Below are positions 47,876 to 59,029 of a stretch of 64,000 nucleotides of DNA, piece by piece. The translations under genes were made by a program, and so were the position numbers. Source of the stretch: Symbiodinium natans (Eukaryota; Sar; Dinophyceae; Suessiales; Symbiodiniaceae); contig CAJNDS010001125.1 in the NCBI GenBank assembly GCA_905221605.1, positions 248,001 to 312,000 of the forward strand, in the 5' to 3' direction. Below the pieces are notes generated by a model. That model was given only the letters and a program-made list of their open reading frames with translations. It did no database searches and was not told where the DNA came from. Within the stretch, counting starts at the first letter, position 1. The number at the start of each line of letters is the position of its first letter.

Positions 47876-48085
47876 TCAAAGAATGATTCTAGCACTGTTC
47901 GCCTCCGCTAGCGTGCTGCACTCGTTGAGGACCGTAGCAGCCAGGGTCTCCAGCGGAGGCGACGTAGCTTGGCCATCGCTGAGGATTTTTGACAGAACCG
48001 GCTCCAGCCCTGCAGCAACTGGGCCAGCCATGGCGATGAGAGGGCCCACTGGAACGCGTTTTCTTCCAAGCACGTCAAAGGCGCA
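47876..48085 (-). CDS. terminal exon, unrecognised
   Basis: The minus strand reads CAFDVLGRKRVPVGPLIAMA, then GPVAAGLEPVLSKILSDGQA and LETLAATVLNECSTLAEANS, ending in TGA. It looks like the C-terminal helical end of a protein. The upstream part must lie to the right and was not found; the retroelement at 49.8 kb may interrupt it. No family recognised. Confidence 0.45.
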   Translation of the reverse strand, partial: CAFDVLGRKRVPVGPLIAMAGPVAAGLEPVLSKILSDGQATSPPLETLAATVLNECSTLAEANSARIIL

Positions 48086-48133
48086 AGGCTTTGCAGAAAT
48101 ACTATTGCTGCTTTCTTTGTTGGGACATGTCAT

Positions 48134-49825
48134 GACATGCTTGCATGTTCGTCCTCATTGCTTGACGCTTCTTATGACAGGCGAATCAACTTTACTTCAC
48201 TATACCATCCGTTGACGCGACCAAATCAAATTGAGGCCTCGCCCAACGGTGGCTTCAGGGCATGGAATGCCTTTTTTGCACCATCGGCAAGGCTTGGGGA
48301 ATCGTACATCCATGAATCTTAAGCTTATTAACTCAAAGGGTTAAAGGTGTCGGGTATAGGGTTTAAGGTTCACGGCTTAAGGTCCAAAGTTGTGCTGAAT
48401 CCATCTGCGTGAGAAGGAAGACTGACAGGTTCAGGGACCAAGCTTTCGATCAGACCCAATCTCGTGCCTCGTTTCATTTGGCGACAATACACACAAGTGA
48501 TCCGGCTTCGCCTTTACCCAGACGAGGGTCAAGCCCAGTCCTACGTCCTCAAACTTGTTGAAAAAACATGCGGGTGCAGCCCTGGATTATCAACATCTTT
48601 AGTAAACATCTTGCCACTTCCGATTCGCTTCGGCATGCCATCATTGCTGGACATCATGCCCCACCCAACCTCCCCAATCGCCGACGGTCTTCTGGGTGTT
48701 GCGGGCTCAACTGTTTTGATCATGGTCTGAAAGTTCCTGTCATCGGTTGACCCTCACATGCAATGGGGAAAGCAAACGGCCGCAACCAATGCTTCAGAGA
48801 AAAAAGGGCAAAAAGGCGGTGCTCACATATTGGATCCATTGAGTACTCAACCATAGACTGTAAGCTTGCCCCGTTGTCGGCGTAGCGGGCAGAGGAAGTC
48901 CCGCTTTAAAACTTCCTGCCCGGCCCTAGCGTATTCACTGTCGACCGCTACCCCATACTTTCTACCCCCCCCCGATTCACTGCGGCCACGAAGGACTTCC
49001 ATCCAATCCCTCCATCTCCGGTCAACTCGAACTCCGATCCACATAGGGTCCTTTCCTTGGCTACACCGTCCATTTCTGCTTCGTCACGTAGCTTGCTCGA
49101 GTCCATCTCCTCTGCATCTATTGTTGTGGGCTAACGGACTGATCCACCTCTCGAGCGCAATACTGAATGGCGGGTAGTCCTTGAGAAGCCTGTTACGTTC
49201 CACGATCGGTGGCAGGTCTATCTGTACGTTTACCTTCGCAAGCACACTCTCCACTCTCCACACCGTTTGCATCCGCTCTACGCTCGGAAAAGTCCTGATA
49301 TGCTCTGGACCAATGTCCTCATGATTGGGCCCCCTTGTGCGTCATTACAATGGGATTGTGTGAGAATACCTCTCCCCACGTTCCGCCGACTTTGGCGACG
49401 TCTACCCGGGTCTACCCCGCCATTCGCCCTTGCCCATCACTCCTCTATCCGTTCTGCCTGCCAAACTCGTCTCCACAGCCTGTGTGTATCCCTCCTCCCC
49501 GAGTGACTTCAGCTCTCCGTACTGCGGTTCGAATATACGCGACGATCTTGTGGCTCGAATCCTGCAAACAACCGTCTCACCCTCTTCCCGGTACTTCGGG
49601 CGCAGAAAGTACGGCTCCCACCCTCCTCATCTCTTGGGGAAGGCAGGCCACATGCGGCCGCTTTATTGAGCTGGGCGAGACCATATGGATGGTTCGATAG
49701 GTGTTTGGCTGAAAAACTGACTCGATGTAGCTGTCTTAGTACAACATTATGCTAACGCACTTCTTCTTTCTTGCGCGAAAGCCCCTTTACAACGTCAGCT
49801 ACCCAGTGGGCGATTTGGCAAAAGA
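48134..49825. other. no gene supported; may hold the copia 5' region
   Basis: A weak TTTAGGG-like patch lies at about 47697-47713 and another near 48350-48370. From about 48850 to 49825 the sequence is C/T-rich without coding signal and could be the 5' LTR and leader of the copia-like element, but I found no matching copy 3' of the element, so no LTR is called. Confidence 0.3.
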
Positions 49826-51504
49826 ATGAAACAGCTCATAAAAGCGGCGCATCAGCACAACCACACCACAAGAACACAAACTAAACACGAAGGAACCAAC
49901 CCACCAAGTACACCACCAACCCACCAACACCAAAGCAAGCACACCGGAGACCGCGCCTGCGACGAGACGGAACGGAAGGCTTTGATGGAAGAGGCCGTAA
50001 CGAGGGCACGGCGTATGCTGTGCAATGCCTCTTTGGAAGCGGGGACGGAGCCTCCTCCAAGTTTCAAGCCCCTGGAGACCGAGTCCTGGGGTACTTGGAC
50101 CACTGGGCCGACTCGAAAAGAGTTATTCCGGAAGTGGGAGGCCGCCATCTACGCGGATGCTGGGCAGTACGAGGTGTGGGAAAGCCACCACAGGATGGGC
50201 GAACCCATCCCTTTGTGTCGGGACTGCTTAGGGGACCCGATCAATATGCTCAGCAAGGTGGCCAACGACCCCGACTACATCTCCAAGTACAGCACAGGTG
50301 GGGTTTTGCCTGCAATGGATTTAGAACCGGACCAGATCGAGTGTGTCCCGGTTTGCCCTGGATACGTTTCGATGAATTCGTGTTCGTGGGCCCATGGAAT
50401 TATACCCCAGGAACGGTGCTACATTCTTCAGGAGCCCAAGGATCTGGAGAGGTACTTTGGTCCAAAACGATTCGCGGAGGTGGAAATCCTCACGACAGAG
50501 CTTTTGGATGCCCACTACAAGATTTTGGACGATCTCAACGAGGCCGAAAGTCTTCGAGGATTCGGTGTAACGGAGGGGATGGTCAGCAAGGCCCTCGACG
50601 AGGTTTCTTCCTCACTTACCAGTGGTACCTCATTCCACCCTCATGTTCGGCCAAATTCCAACGTGCACACGCTCATTTACAAGTACCTACTTCGAGCAGC
50701 ACGAGTGCTTCGGTTGCACAGCCTTCACAGCCATCAGTACTACGACATCGAGGCTACCCTTTTGGAGCCACCAGATGGATTGCAAGGATGGCACGTGGAT
50801 GTCTGTTGGGATCTTCTGGGTCGACAGCTTTGAAGCAGGGCCCTCGAATTTCACAAAATGGCCGAAGATCGTCGAGCAAAGCGTGCTCAACGTCCAAAGG
50901 CGCGACCTGCGCCCCCACAGCTCGACGAAGATCCTACCTCGGAAGAGGAAGAGGAAGAGGACGTCGATTCGTCCATCCTCAAGGAATACGCCGAGTTGGG
51001 GTGGTACGTGCAGAAGGTGCTCGAAGAAATCCGTGGTGGGAATTTGGCGCCATCTCCGAAGATCTACTTGGAAGGCCAAATGGTGAATGCCCCCTCGACT
51101 CATGGGGGTACACAGAGGCCGGCGGAACCACCTTCACCGGCAATGGTGCCACAGGAGCCGCCTTCACCATCAGGAGTTTTGGCTCCCCCGGAGCCGCCTT
51201 CACCAACAGGATCTTTGGTGCCACCGGAACCACCATCACCCGCGGAATCCATGGCGCCACCTCTACCGCCACAAGTTCCTCGATTCAAAATGCCTCAAAG
51301 GCCTCCCGTCCGTTGAGCGGAGAAGGGGACTATTCGGTGTGGGATCTCCTAAACACAGCTGTGGAGCCTTCATCGCCAATGTCCCCGGTGCCCACGGAGG
51401 TAGCGGATCGCGGCCGTTCCAGAAGCCCACGAAGGTTGCGACATTCGGATGTAGTAAGCGAGGCAAGGGCCGCTATAAGCGAGGCCGAAGCCGCTCTTCG
51501 CTAA
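49826..51504 (+). pseudogene. gag-like ORF of the copia element, broken
   Basis: Frame from 49826 to TGA at 50831-50833, then open in the same frame to 51316. It includes ALMEEAVTRARRMLCN, a Cys/Trp-containing central part, then an acidic run (SEEEEEEDVDSS) and a Pro-rich PPEPPSPTGS repeat. The last part reads sensibly only in another frame (GDYSVWDLLNTAVEPSSPMS ... SEAEAALR, stop at 51504), so there is at least one stop and one frameshift. No CCHC knuckle is visible. It is called gag only from position; the assignment could be wrong. Confidence 0.5.
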
Positions 51505-52199
51505 AAGCGAAAAAGAGGCAATGCTCTTCCGTTGCGCCGCATCGTTGTTTTGCGCCCCGACAAGCAAAAAGAGAGCCGGATCGGAGACACGAGCAAGTAG
51601 GTGATTTTGAGTGGCATGAAACTTTGGCATGTTGTGGCTTGAGCTTGGCATGTTTGACTTGTTGTGGCATGGAAACATTTTGGCTTGGAAACACTAGCCT
51701 TGAGGCCCCAGGAGTTAAAAGGCATCTAGTGGTAGGACCCCTAGGAGAAATTCGAGGTTCAAAGCCCCGAGTAAAAAGAACCCCTTTCCGCCTTCACGCC
51801 AGGCGGTCCGCTAAAATTCCAGGATTAGTCATCGACGTCGCGATGGTGTTCCTCATCCTGATCTTCAGTGCCTTGGTTGGGGTCGTTGTTTCGGGTCTTT
51901 GGAAATTGCTCGAAAAGTGTTTTCAGAGAGGCTCCAAGGGAGCACCTGAGATGAGTAGAATAAAGCCCCGAAAAGGAGGATGTTGGATTCGTATTCGCAC
52001 CCAAAAATGCTTCAAGCGTGTTTGCGTAGAACGGATCTTGCTGGTTGGTAGAAGAATCCCGAAAGCCCCAACTAAGGGAAAGCCCAAAACCTTAAAGTTG
52101 TTGGCTTGCGTGCGGCATGTTTGGCGTGTTTTGGCATGGTGTCTTGACGTGGCATGCTGTGTGTTGAAGGGAAATGATGAGAAAGTGCCGGAAGGAGGC

Positions 52200-55100
52200 T
52201 TAAAGCAGCCAGTGACTGAGCATCTGCGGATGCTCAGAGGGCTGCCCCTTCCAGGAAGTGGCACAGGCTCTGATCCCTTAATCTTGGACCGCGATAGTGG
52301 TGAACCACCGTCTTCCTCGAACCAACCGAATCGTTCCCCACAAAACCCGGAACAACCTCCTGAAGCCCCAATTCCACAAGGAGAGGAGATCGAAGAAAGG
52401 ATTCCCCTCAGAAGCCACGCACTCCAGGTACATCGATCCCGAGGTCATTTTCCCTATGATGTGAACTGCGAAAGCTGCTGCTCTAGCAAAGGCAAAGTCC
52501 CGGCCAGGAGACTGAAGAGGCAGCTGCAGAAGGAGAATCAAACCATTGGGGTCGATTTCTATTACTTTGGGAAACTGAGGGTTCTTCTTCTTGTACATGT
52601 TGCGTCCCGGTACTCAATGTCTATCCCCGCCATGGAACTACACGACCCGAACTTGTTGTTCAATATCGATCGGTTTATCCGCGAAATTGGATTGCGCCAA
52701 AAGACCTTAACGTTTCGGTGCGACAACGAACAGGGTCTGATATCCATGTGCGAGAGGGTCGCGGCGCAGAGGCGCGAGAACCCTACGATGGTAGATGTTG
52801 TGCCAGGATACCGTCCGCAGTCTAAAGGTGCTGTGGAAAGGCAGGTCTCTGCAATGAAGCAGGGATTTTAGTCGATATGGCTCGACCTAGAGGCGGAAGT
52901 AAAGCGTCGACGACCTGCTGAAGAAGGTGGTGCCGCTTGGCAGTTACCTTTAGGTGGAATGTTGTGGCAGACTTGTTTGCTGTATGCTGCACGCAGTTTC
53001 AACTTGTGGAGCTTTGACAGCAACAACAGTACCACGGCAATAGACAGGTTGCACGAGGAAATAGTCCAAAGGACTAGGACGCTTCCCTTCGGCTGTTCTG
53101 CGCAGGCTAAAGTTGGTGGTTCCAAACGACATCTAGAAAAGTTCCGGGGAGCTAAGACGGTTCGAGTGAGCTATCTGGGCCCCGTCCATCCTAGAGGTGG
53201 AGGTGTGTATGGAACTGTCATTGGAGGAGATGGAGAGATTGAGGTCTTTCCAGCGTGTCGTGGGATCTTTGAACGGGACGAACCCACGTACGACAGCCCA
53301 ACGTTGGAGCTGTTAGCTAAAGCTAATCCTCTGGTGCTTGATACGCAGGACCCCGAAAAGCCTTTGCTGTTTGAACCGCCTGCGGAACCCATTGTTCCAA
53401 AAGAAGAGGAAATCGAAGCCCCAGAGGACGAAGAAATGATCCCGGAATATGTCCAGGACTACGAGCCCACGGAACTGGGCTCTGAGGGTCATGAGGGGGT
53501 AGCCGGAGGTGACCTCCCGGAGCCCGACATGGAGGACATGGAAATCGACTGGTTGACAGATCATTCTCTTCAGAAGCTAGGTGAAGGACCTGACTGCCGC
53601 GCCGTGAGCAATCAAGCGGCGTCTTCCTTTGAGCTTAAGTTTGGAGGGAGTAGAATCTGTTGTCAGGTCCCACAGCAAGCTGTTTCAGAGACCTCTGGTG
53701 AGCTGCTAGATCCCAAACTCCTCTATCTGTCCATGAAACTGGAACTAGAAGAATTGGAGTCTTTCAACGTAGGAGAAGTGGTGAGCGAGCGAGAAGCGTA
53801 CAGACTTGCTAAGGAGAGCGGAAGAAGAGTTCTTTCGAGCCGTTGGGTCAATACGGTTAAGAAGCCTGGTCTCTACCGCTCTAGACTTGTTGTCCGCGAT
53901 TTTGCCGCTATGGGCGGCACAACGCTCGCTGAGGGGATCTATTCTCCTACCACCAGCCTGGAAGGGCTGCGGCTCCTACTTTCCATTCTGTGTAGAAAAG
54001 GGTCTGTGCTGTCCTGTGACGTTTCGGTAGCCTTCATGCACGCCGCTATTGCGCGGCCGGAGTTTGTGCAGCTTCCGAGTAACATAGGAAACGCAAAGAC
54101 TGGCGAGCGGGTCTTCCTGAAACTGTTTCGTGCCATGAACGGGCTTCGAAGTGCCCCGCTTTCTTGGTACAAGGAGCTGTCGGCGTACTTGGGAAACCAA
54201 GGATTCCAGCAGATCTTGGACCCTACAATCTTCCGCAAGAAAACCAAGAATGGTTTGGTGATTGTCCTCTTTTATGTTGACGATCTGTTGATTTGGGCCG
54301 AGAACACCGCCGAAGCTCGAAAGGTGTATGAAGACCTGAAGAAACGCTACAAGCTTAAGCTAACAGGTGAGCTCTTGGAAGGAAAACCAGGTGAGGTGTC
54401 TTTCTTGGGACGTAGGATCTTCCGGAAGAAGACCGGAGAGCCCTGCGTATACTTTGGCTTGGACGCTAAGTACTTGAGGTCTTGCTGTGAGGAGTACGGA
54501 ATCACTAAGGTGGCGCCGAAGCTTCCACCATTAGAGCGGCGGTATGCCGACCTCATCAAGAAAGGACAGGACGCACCTCTTACGCCAGAGGCGCACGAGC
54601 GCTATAGGCGTACCTTGGGACGCCTAGCCTGGGCGTCGCTTTCAAGACCTGATTTGCAGTATGTATGCGGTTTTCTAGGAAGACACCAGTCAGCCCCCAA
54701 TGAAGCAGCCGAAGCTTGTATGAGGGATGTTCTGAGGTGGGTGTCTGGTTTACCGCATAAGGTCCAAGTGTTCCCCTCACGTAGAGAGCTCTTAGCCCCT
54801 GATGAGGACCGAGAGTCAGTGTCGTGTTTTGTTGACGCGTCTTGGGGTTTGAACTCTGTGAGTGGTGGAATTGTGACCTGGAACAACTGTTGCTTGAAGA
54901 CGTTCAGTAGGAAACAGACGACCGTAGCTCTGTCATCGGCAGAAGCCGAGCTAGCAGCACTGACTGAAATCGCCAGAGAGGGATTGTATATATCTCTGTT
55001 GGTGCAGACTATGGTGGAGGGGATGCCTTCTGATTCGGAGGAAGGCCGATATCAGTTGCACGCGTACGGGGACTCTGAAAGCGCCCTGTCCATAGCGCAA

Positions 55101-56114
55101 ATGAGTACCCTCCTGAGGAAAGTTCGCCACATAGAGTTGAGAGCTGCTTTTCTCCAACAACTAGTCGCTAAGGAAAGATTGACGCTGGAGTATATACCGG
55201 GGAAACTCAACCCCGCAGATGCTCTAACGAAATCCCCAACTGCGGAGAATTTGGTCAGTCTTTGTGAGGCCGCTGGCCTCATTACCGAGCCAGAATCGTG
55301 GTCGTCGATCTCCGAAGAAAACGTCGAAGAAGTAAGAAATGAGCCCAATATCACTGAGGAAGTATCTTCGAACGCAGTAAGGTCCTCTCCGCTGGAGGTT
55401 CCGAGCTCTTGGATGGAAGCCGCGACGGCAGTGGCTAGAGGGACAGTGTCGCTCGTCGTTCTGGAGCTTTGCTGCGAAGAGTCGAGTGCTATAGCGAGAG
55501 CGTGTGCTCGAGAGAAAGGCATAGCGTACTTCGGAGTGACTCGGGAAATCAATCTTCTGAGTAAGAACACCTTTCTTGTTCTTGAAGAGATATTAAGAGT
55601 CCTGAAGCAGGGAAAGGTCCGTGTCTTTGCGCATTTGTCTACGCTTTGCAGCTCAGGCTGCCCCTTGAGGTACCTGCGTTTCCGCAAGCGACGAGGTTTG
55701 GAACTTTGGCGGAAGACGCTAAAGATTCACAAGAGTTGCTGGAGACTTATAGGGAAGCTCTTCGGCCCCTATGCCTCGAACGAGGGTTTGCTGTTAACCC
55801 ACGAATGGCCTGAAAGGTCCTCTTTGTGGAAGGAAACGGTATTTCTAGAAGTCTCTAAAAGCATTGGTCTGACGCAAGGATGTCTAGTAGATAGGTGCTG
55901 CTTCGAGAAGAAAGAGAAGACTTGGAAGAGATGGTGGTTTGCTTCTAATAGTGCTGCCTGCGTGTGGGAACTGTCTTCGTACGTTTGCGCAGGAAACCAC
56001 GAACACTCGAAGAGTGCGTCTCTGAAGGAGTCTGAGACCTACCCGGAAGAGCTTGGAAAGGCTCTGGTCAGGATTGGAAAGAAGATCCTGAAGCAGGAGG
56101 AAAGAAAGGACTGA
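52200..56114 (+). pseudogene. copia pol polyprotein with C-terminal extension, one in-frame stop
   Basis: One frame is open from before 52200 to 56114 except for TAG at 52869-52871. Integrase: zinc-binding HxxxH...CxxC (HRSRGHFPYDVNCESC), catalytic Asp in IGVDFYYFG (52554), Asp in RCDNEQG (52722) and Glu in GAVERQV (52836). RT: SRWVNTVKKPGLYRSRLVVR, SCDVSVAFMHA and YVDDLL (YVDD at 54273-54284). RNase H: CFVDASWG, SSAEAELAAL, YGDSESAL and YIPGKLNPADALTK. After this, about 245 residues continue with VVLELCCEESSAIARACA, FGVTREINLL, LSTLCSSGCPLR, LLTHEWPERSSLW and KRWWFASNSAACVWELS. That last domain resembles a Rossmann/methyltransferase layout but has no verified catalytic motif. Confidence 0.85.
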
Positions 56115-56137
56115 AGGGAACTACCCCAGGACCATCT

Positions 56138-58830
56138 GTGCATGAGGGGGTGTGTAAAATTCACCCTTTAGATTTAAAGGCCTTTTATGAAAATGTCCGA
56201 CATGATAATTTCGTCAATCAGGCCATTTCCCTCAAAGTTCCGCCGTTGATCCTGAATGCAGCAATGTCGCTATACTCTGCTCAGCGCTTGATCAGTGCTG
56301 AACACTGTGTCTCTGGTCCGATCAAGCCCACCAAGGGCTTAGTTGCGGGCTGCCCATTTGCGCCTGGTCTCAGTAAGATCCCTTTTGACGAGATCCTGCG
56401 CCCGGCATGGGTTTCTGGCCTTGCCAAAACCATTGATCTCTACATTGACGACACTAGCTTTGACACTGAGGCTGGTAACCCCCACACAGCAGCGCGCCGG
56501 GCGGTGCAATTGTATAAGGCTGTGGTAGGAGGTTTGACAGCTGCTGGCCTCCCAGTCAGCCTGGGCAAGACAGCTTTTGTATGCTCGTCTCCAAAAGTTG
56601 AAGCTGCCCTTAAAGAGTATCTTCCTGAATCTGATCAAATCAAGAATGCCGCGAAGGACCTGGGGATTGATTGTACGGCTGGGCGTAGAAGGCGCATTCC
56701 GTTCCACCGTAAAAGGTTTGGGAAGGGCGTTAAGCGCAAGGCTAGGCTCTCGACCCTGCGTGTGAAATCGATGCCAGCTAGGGTCAGAGCCCTGAGGGCG
56801 GGGGTCCAAACTGTGGGCCTCTATGGCCATGAGGCAGTTGGGCTTGCGCCAAAGCGTATGCATTGGTTGCGTGCTTCCTTCGCACATGAATTGGGGCGAA
56901 TGTCTTTGGGCTCGGTTGACCTCACCATTGACCATGCGTGCCCTAAGCGGCCGGACCCGGCCTTTACTATCATTTCCCAGCACTTCAAGGCCATTCACAG
57001 GCTTCTGGGCTTCATTCCCGATAGCCAAAGGCAGCACTTTGATGATGTCTTGCCGGGTATGTGGCTTGAATACTCACAGGTGGAGTACCCCTGGAAGCGC
57101 GCTGCAGGGCCGGTTGGGGCCCTCCTATGTTACCTGCTTGACTTGGGTTGGACCCCGGTCAGTGCGGACACTTGGAAATGCCCTGAACAACTGCACAGCG
57201 TCACCACCAAAGTAGGCATGCACCACCTCCTTTGCTCCCTTTCTAAGGAAACAGATAGGTGGAGGCTCGCACGTATAGCCCAGCACGACATGCTTGAACC
57301 TCTGAGTGTGGGAATTGATTGGGCCCCCCTCAGAAAGCTTAGGAATAAGATGGCAGGCCAGGAGAGGTCAGGACTCATGGCTGTTTGGCAAGGAGCAATT
57401 CGTGCTGATCCTTGTGCCACTTGCCTGAGGTGCGGCTGTGCTGCTACCATGCAACATGTCTTATGGGAGTGTGACTGGTGGCGAACCAACCTCCCGGAAC
57501 CGGTTTATTTCCTAGATTTCGGCAAGAGTGGCCCATTTCGTCACTGTGGGCCAGAGGCCTTCTGCCGATTTCGCCTTACCCTGATGATGGGGAATGGGTA
57601 CGAACTACTGGTGCCTGGTGTGATGGCCAGGTCATTTGTGGCGAGGCGATATACTTTGCTACTGATGGCTCCCCGGGGAAATCCAAGGACCCCAGGTTCC
57701 ATCGGTATACCTGGGCTGCGATTGCCTTTAAGCTTGAAGGGGATGAGCCCGTCACGATCGCGACAGCTGTCGGCTCACTGCAATCTCCGCTATCGGTGTT
57801 CCGGGCGGAGGCAGCGGCTGTCAAGTTTGTAGCTGAGCATAGTGAAGGGAACGCAGACCTCACCTTGGATTGCAAGGGCATCCTGCCCAGAGTGAATGGT
57901 ACACCTTCCATCCAGTCTGCCGACCTCTTCGACCCCATTCGACTGCATGCACAGAGACTCAGCCTTAACTGGGTATCCTCGCATTTAACGGAAGAACAAT
58001 TCCGAGCAAAGTTTGGTGCTAACCAGCTTTGGAGGCGACGTGCTAACGAAATTGTGGACCAGCTTGTTGGCACGGCTGCCGAAGCTCGTAGGGACCTGAA
58101 CTTTGAATCCCAAATTAAAAAGCGTGATGCAGTTGCCATTCAGGTTAACACCTTACTGGCCAGGAGAGCTGCAGCTCTCCTTTCGTATGACAAGGACCAA
58201 GGACCGCTGGTTCAGTGGCCTGACAAAGAGCAACGAAAGCTCCGCCAAAAGCCCAGGGTCAGGGATTCGGGTGTCCTGAAAAATTCTAAGCTCCCCAAAA
58301 TCAAAGGTCCTAACAAAAGGGAACAGATTGAAGGCCTTCTTGCTGGTACACAGAACTTGGGGCACACCTGGGTAGAGGGTTGTAGGCTTCCTTCCAACCT
58401 TTCAGCGCGGTGCTCGAGGTGTGAGCTATACATCCAGCAGACTGAGCCCCTCCCTACCTTTTCCCTTAAGATCAAGCACCCTTGCCTTGGTGTTCAGGCG
58501 GACCCTCCTCCTTGGGATCCCCACCCTGATCATGTGTGGGTTAATTTAGGTAAGTCCTGGGTTTGCTCAAAGTGTGACAAGATGGTCAAAGTTGGTGTCC
58601 GCAAAATCCCGACCTGGATTGTAGCGCCTTGCAGGCCCACCAAAAGTAAGGTTGCTACTGCTAGCTCCAAAAAAGCAAGGGAGGTGACTGACACTGGGGT
58701 TCAAAGTGTTCGGGCCTTTTTTGTGTCGTCCTCCAGTCAGGAACCTTCACCTAAAATTTCTGTTCCCAAGCCTAAGCCAAAATCCAAAGCGAAGCAGTCT
58801 GGGCTCAAGCAAGCTAAGATTGCCTTTTAG
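56138..58830 (+). mobile_element. LINE-like (non-LTR) retroelement, 5'-truncated and frameshifted
   Basis: Frame 56138-57540: RT starts at motif A (LDLKAFYENV), then motif B (KGLVAGCPFAPG) and motif C (LYIDDTS); fingers and endonuclease are missing, as in typical 5'-truncated copies. A CATCLRCGC...HVLWEC zinc-binding pattern follows near 57410-57470. The reading frame then changes (between about 57490 and 57540) into 57478-58830: WARGLLPISPYPDDGEW, RNase H with ATDGSPGKS, RAEAAAVKFVAE, LTLDCKG and SSHLTEEQF...ANEIVDQLVG, then two copies of an H-W...CxxC...C motif (GHTWVEGC...CSRC; DHVWV...VCSKC) and a basic, Lys/Pro-rich end (KPKPKSKAKQSG) before TAG. No intact RT protein can be made from this copy. 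Confidence 0.8.
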
Positions 58831-59029
58831 CACGCTGCCTGTCCATAAGTTTCCTGCCTCCAAGGCATACTTCAAAGGCCGGCCAGGCAAGCGTGAAAGT
58901 GCCTGGCTCAAGCAGTCTGGGCACAACCAAGCTAAGACTGCCTCCTGAGTATGCCTCCGAAGCATAAATCCCCTGCCTCCAAGGCCTACTCAAAAGCCCG
59001 GCCGGGCAAGCGAGAGAGAGCTCGGCTTA
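58794..59029 (+). repeat. 118-bp tandem duplication
   Basis: GCAGTCTGGGC begins at 58794 and again near 58912, and CCTGCCTCCAAGGC with CCGGGCAAGCG/CCAGGCAAGCG recurs at the same spacing. The copies span the 3' end of the RNase H ORF and the start of the next ORF, so the latter's first ~25 residues (KHKSPASKAYSKARPGKRER) are a duplicated copy of sequence downstream of the RNase H stop. Confidence 0.8.

Larger units (their letters stand above)
49826..56114 (+). mobile_element. Ty1/copia-like retrotransposon, decayed
   Basis: Order of parts: gag-like frames (49826-51504), a poorly coding linker with one hydrophobic segment, integrase (about 52400-52900), reverse transcriptase (about 53740-54500), RNase H (about 54820-55220) and an extra C-terminal domain (about 55400-56114). 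Integrase before RT is the copia order. Damage seen: an in-frame stop at 50831-50833, a frame change near 51300 and a TAG at 52869-52871 inside integrase. No LTR, primer-binding site or target-site duplication was identified, and the 3' side is cut short by the LINE-like sequence beginning about 56138. Confidence 0.85.

Noticed and set aside
48850-49825. 5' LTR of the copia element
   Set aside because: The position would fit, but no second copy is present 3' of the element and no TG...CA ends or primer-binding site could be shown.
50020-51300. Alternative long frame overlapping the gag-like ORF
   Set aside because: Low-complexity and out of frame with the better coding pattern. Only its last part (about 51310-51504) looks real, as the frameshifted end of the gag-like ORF.
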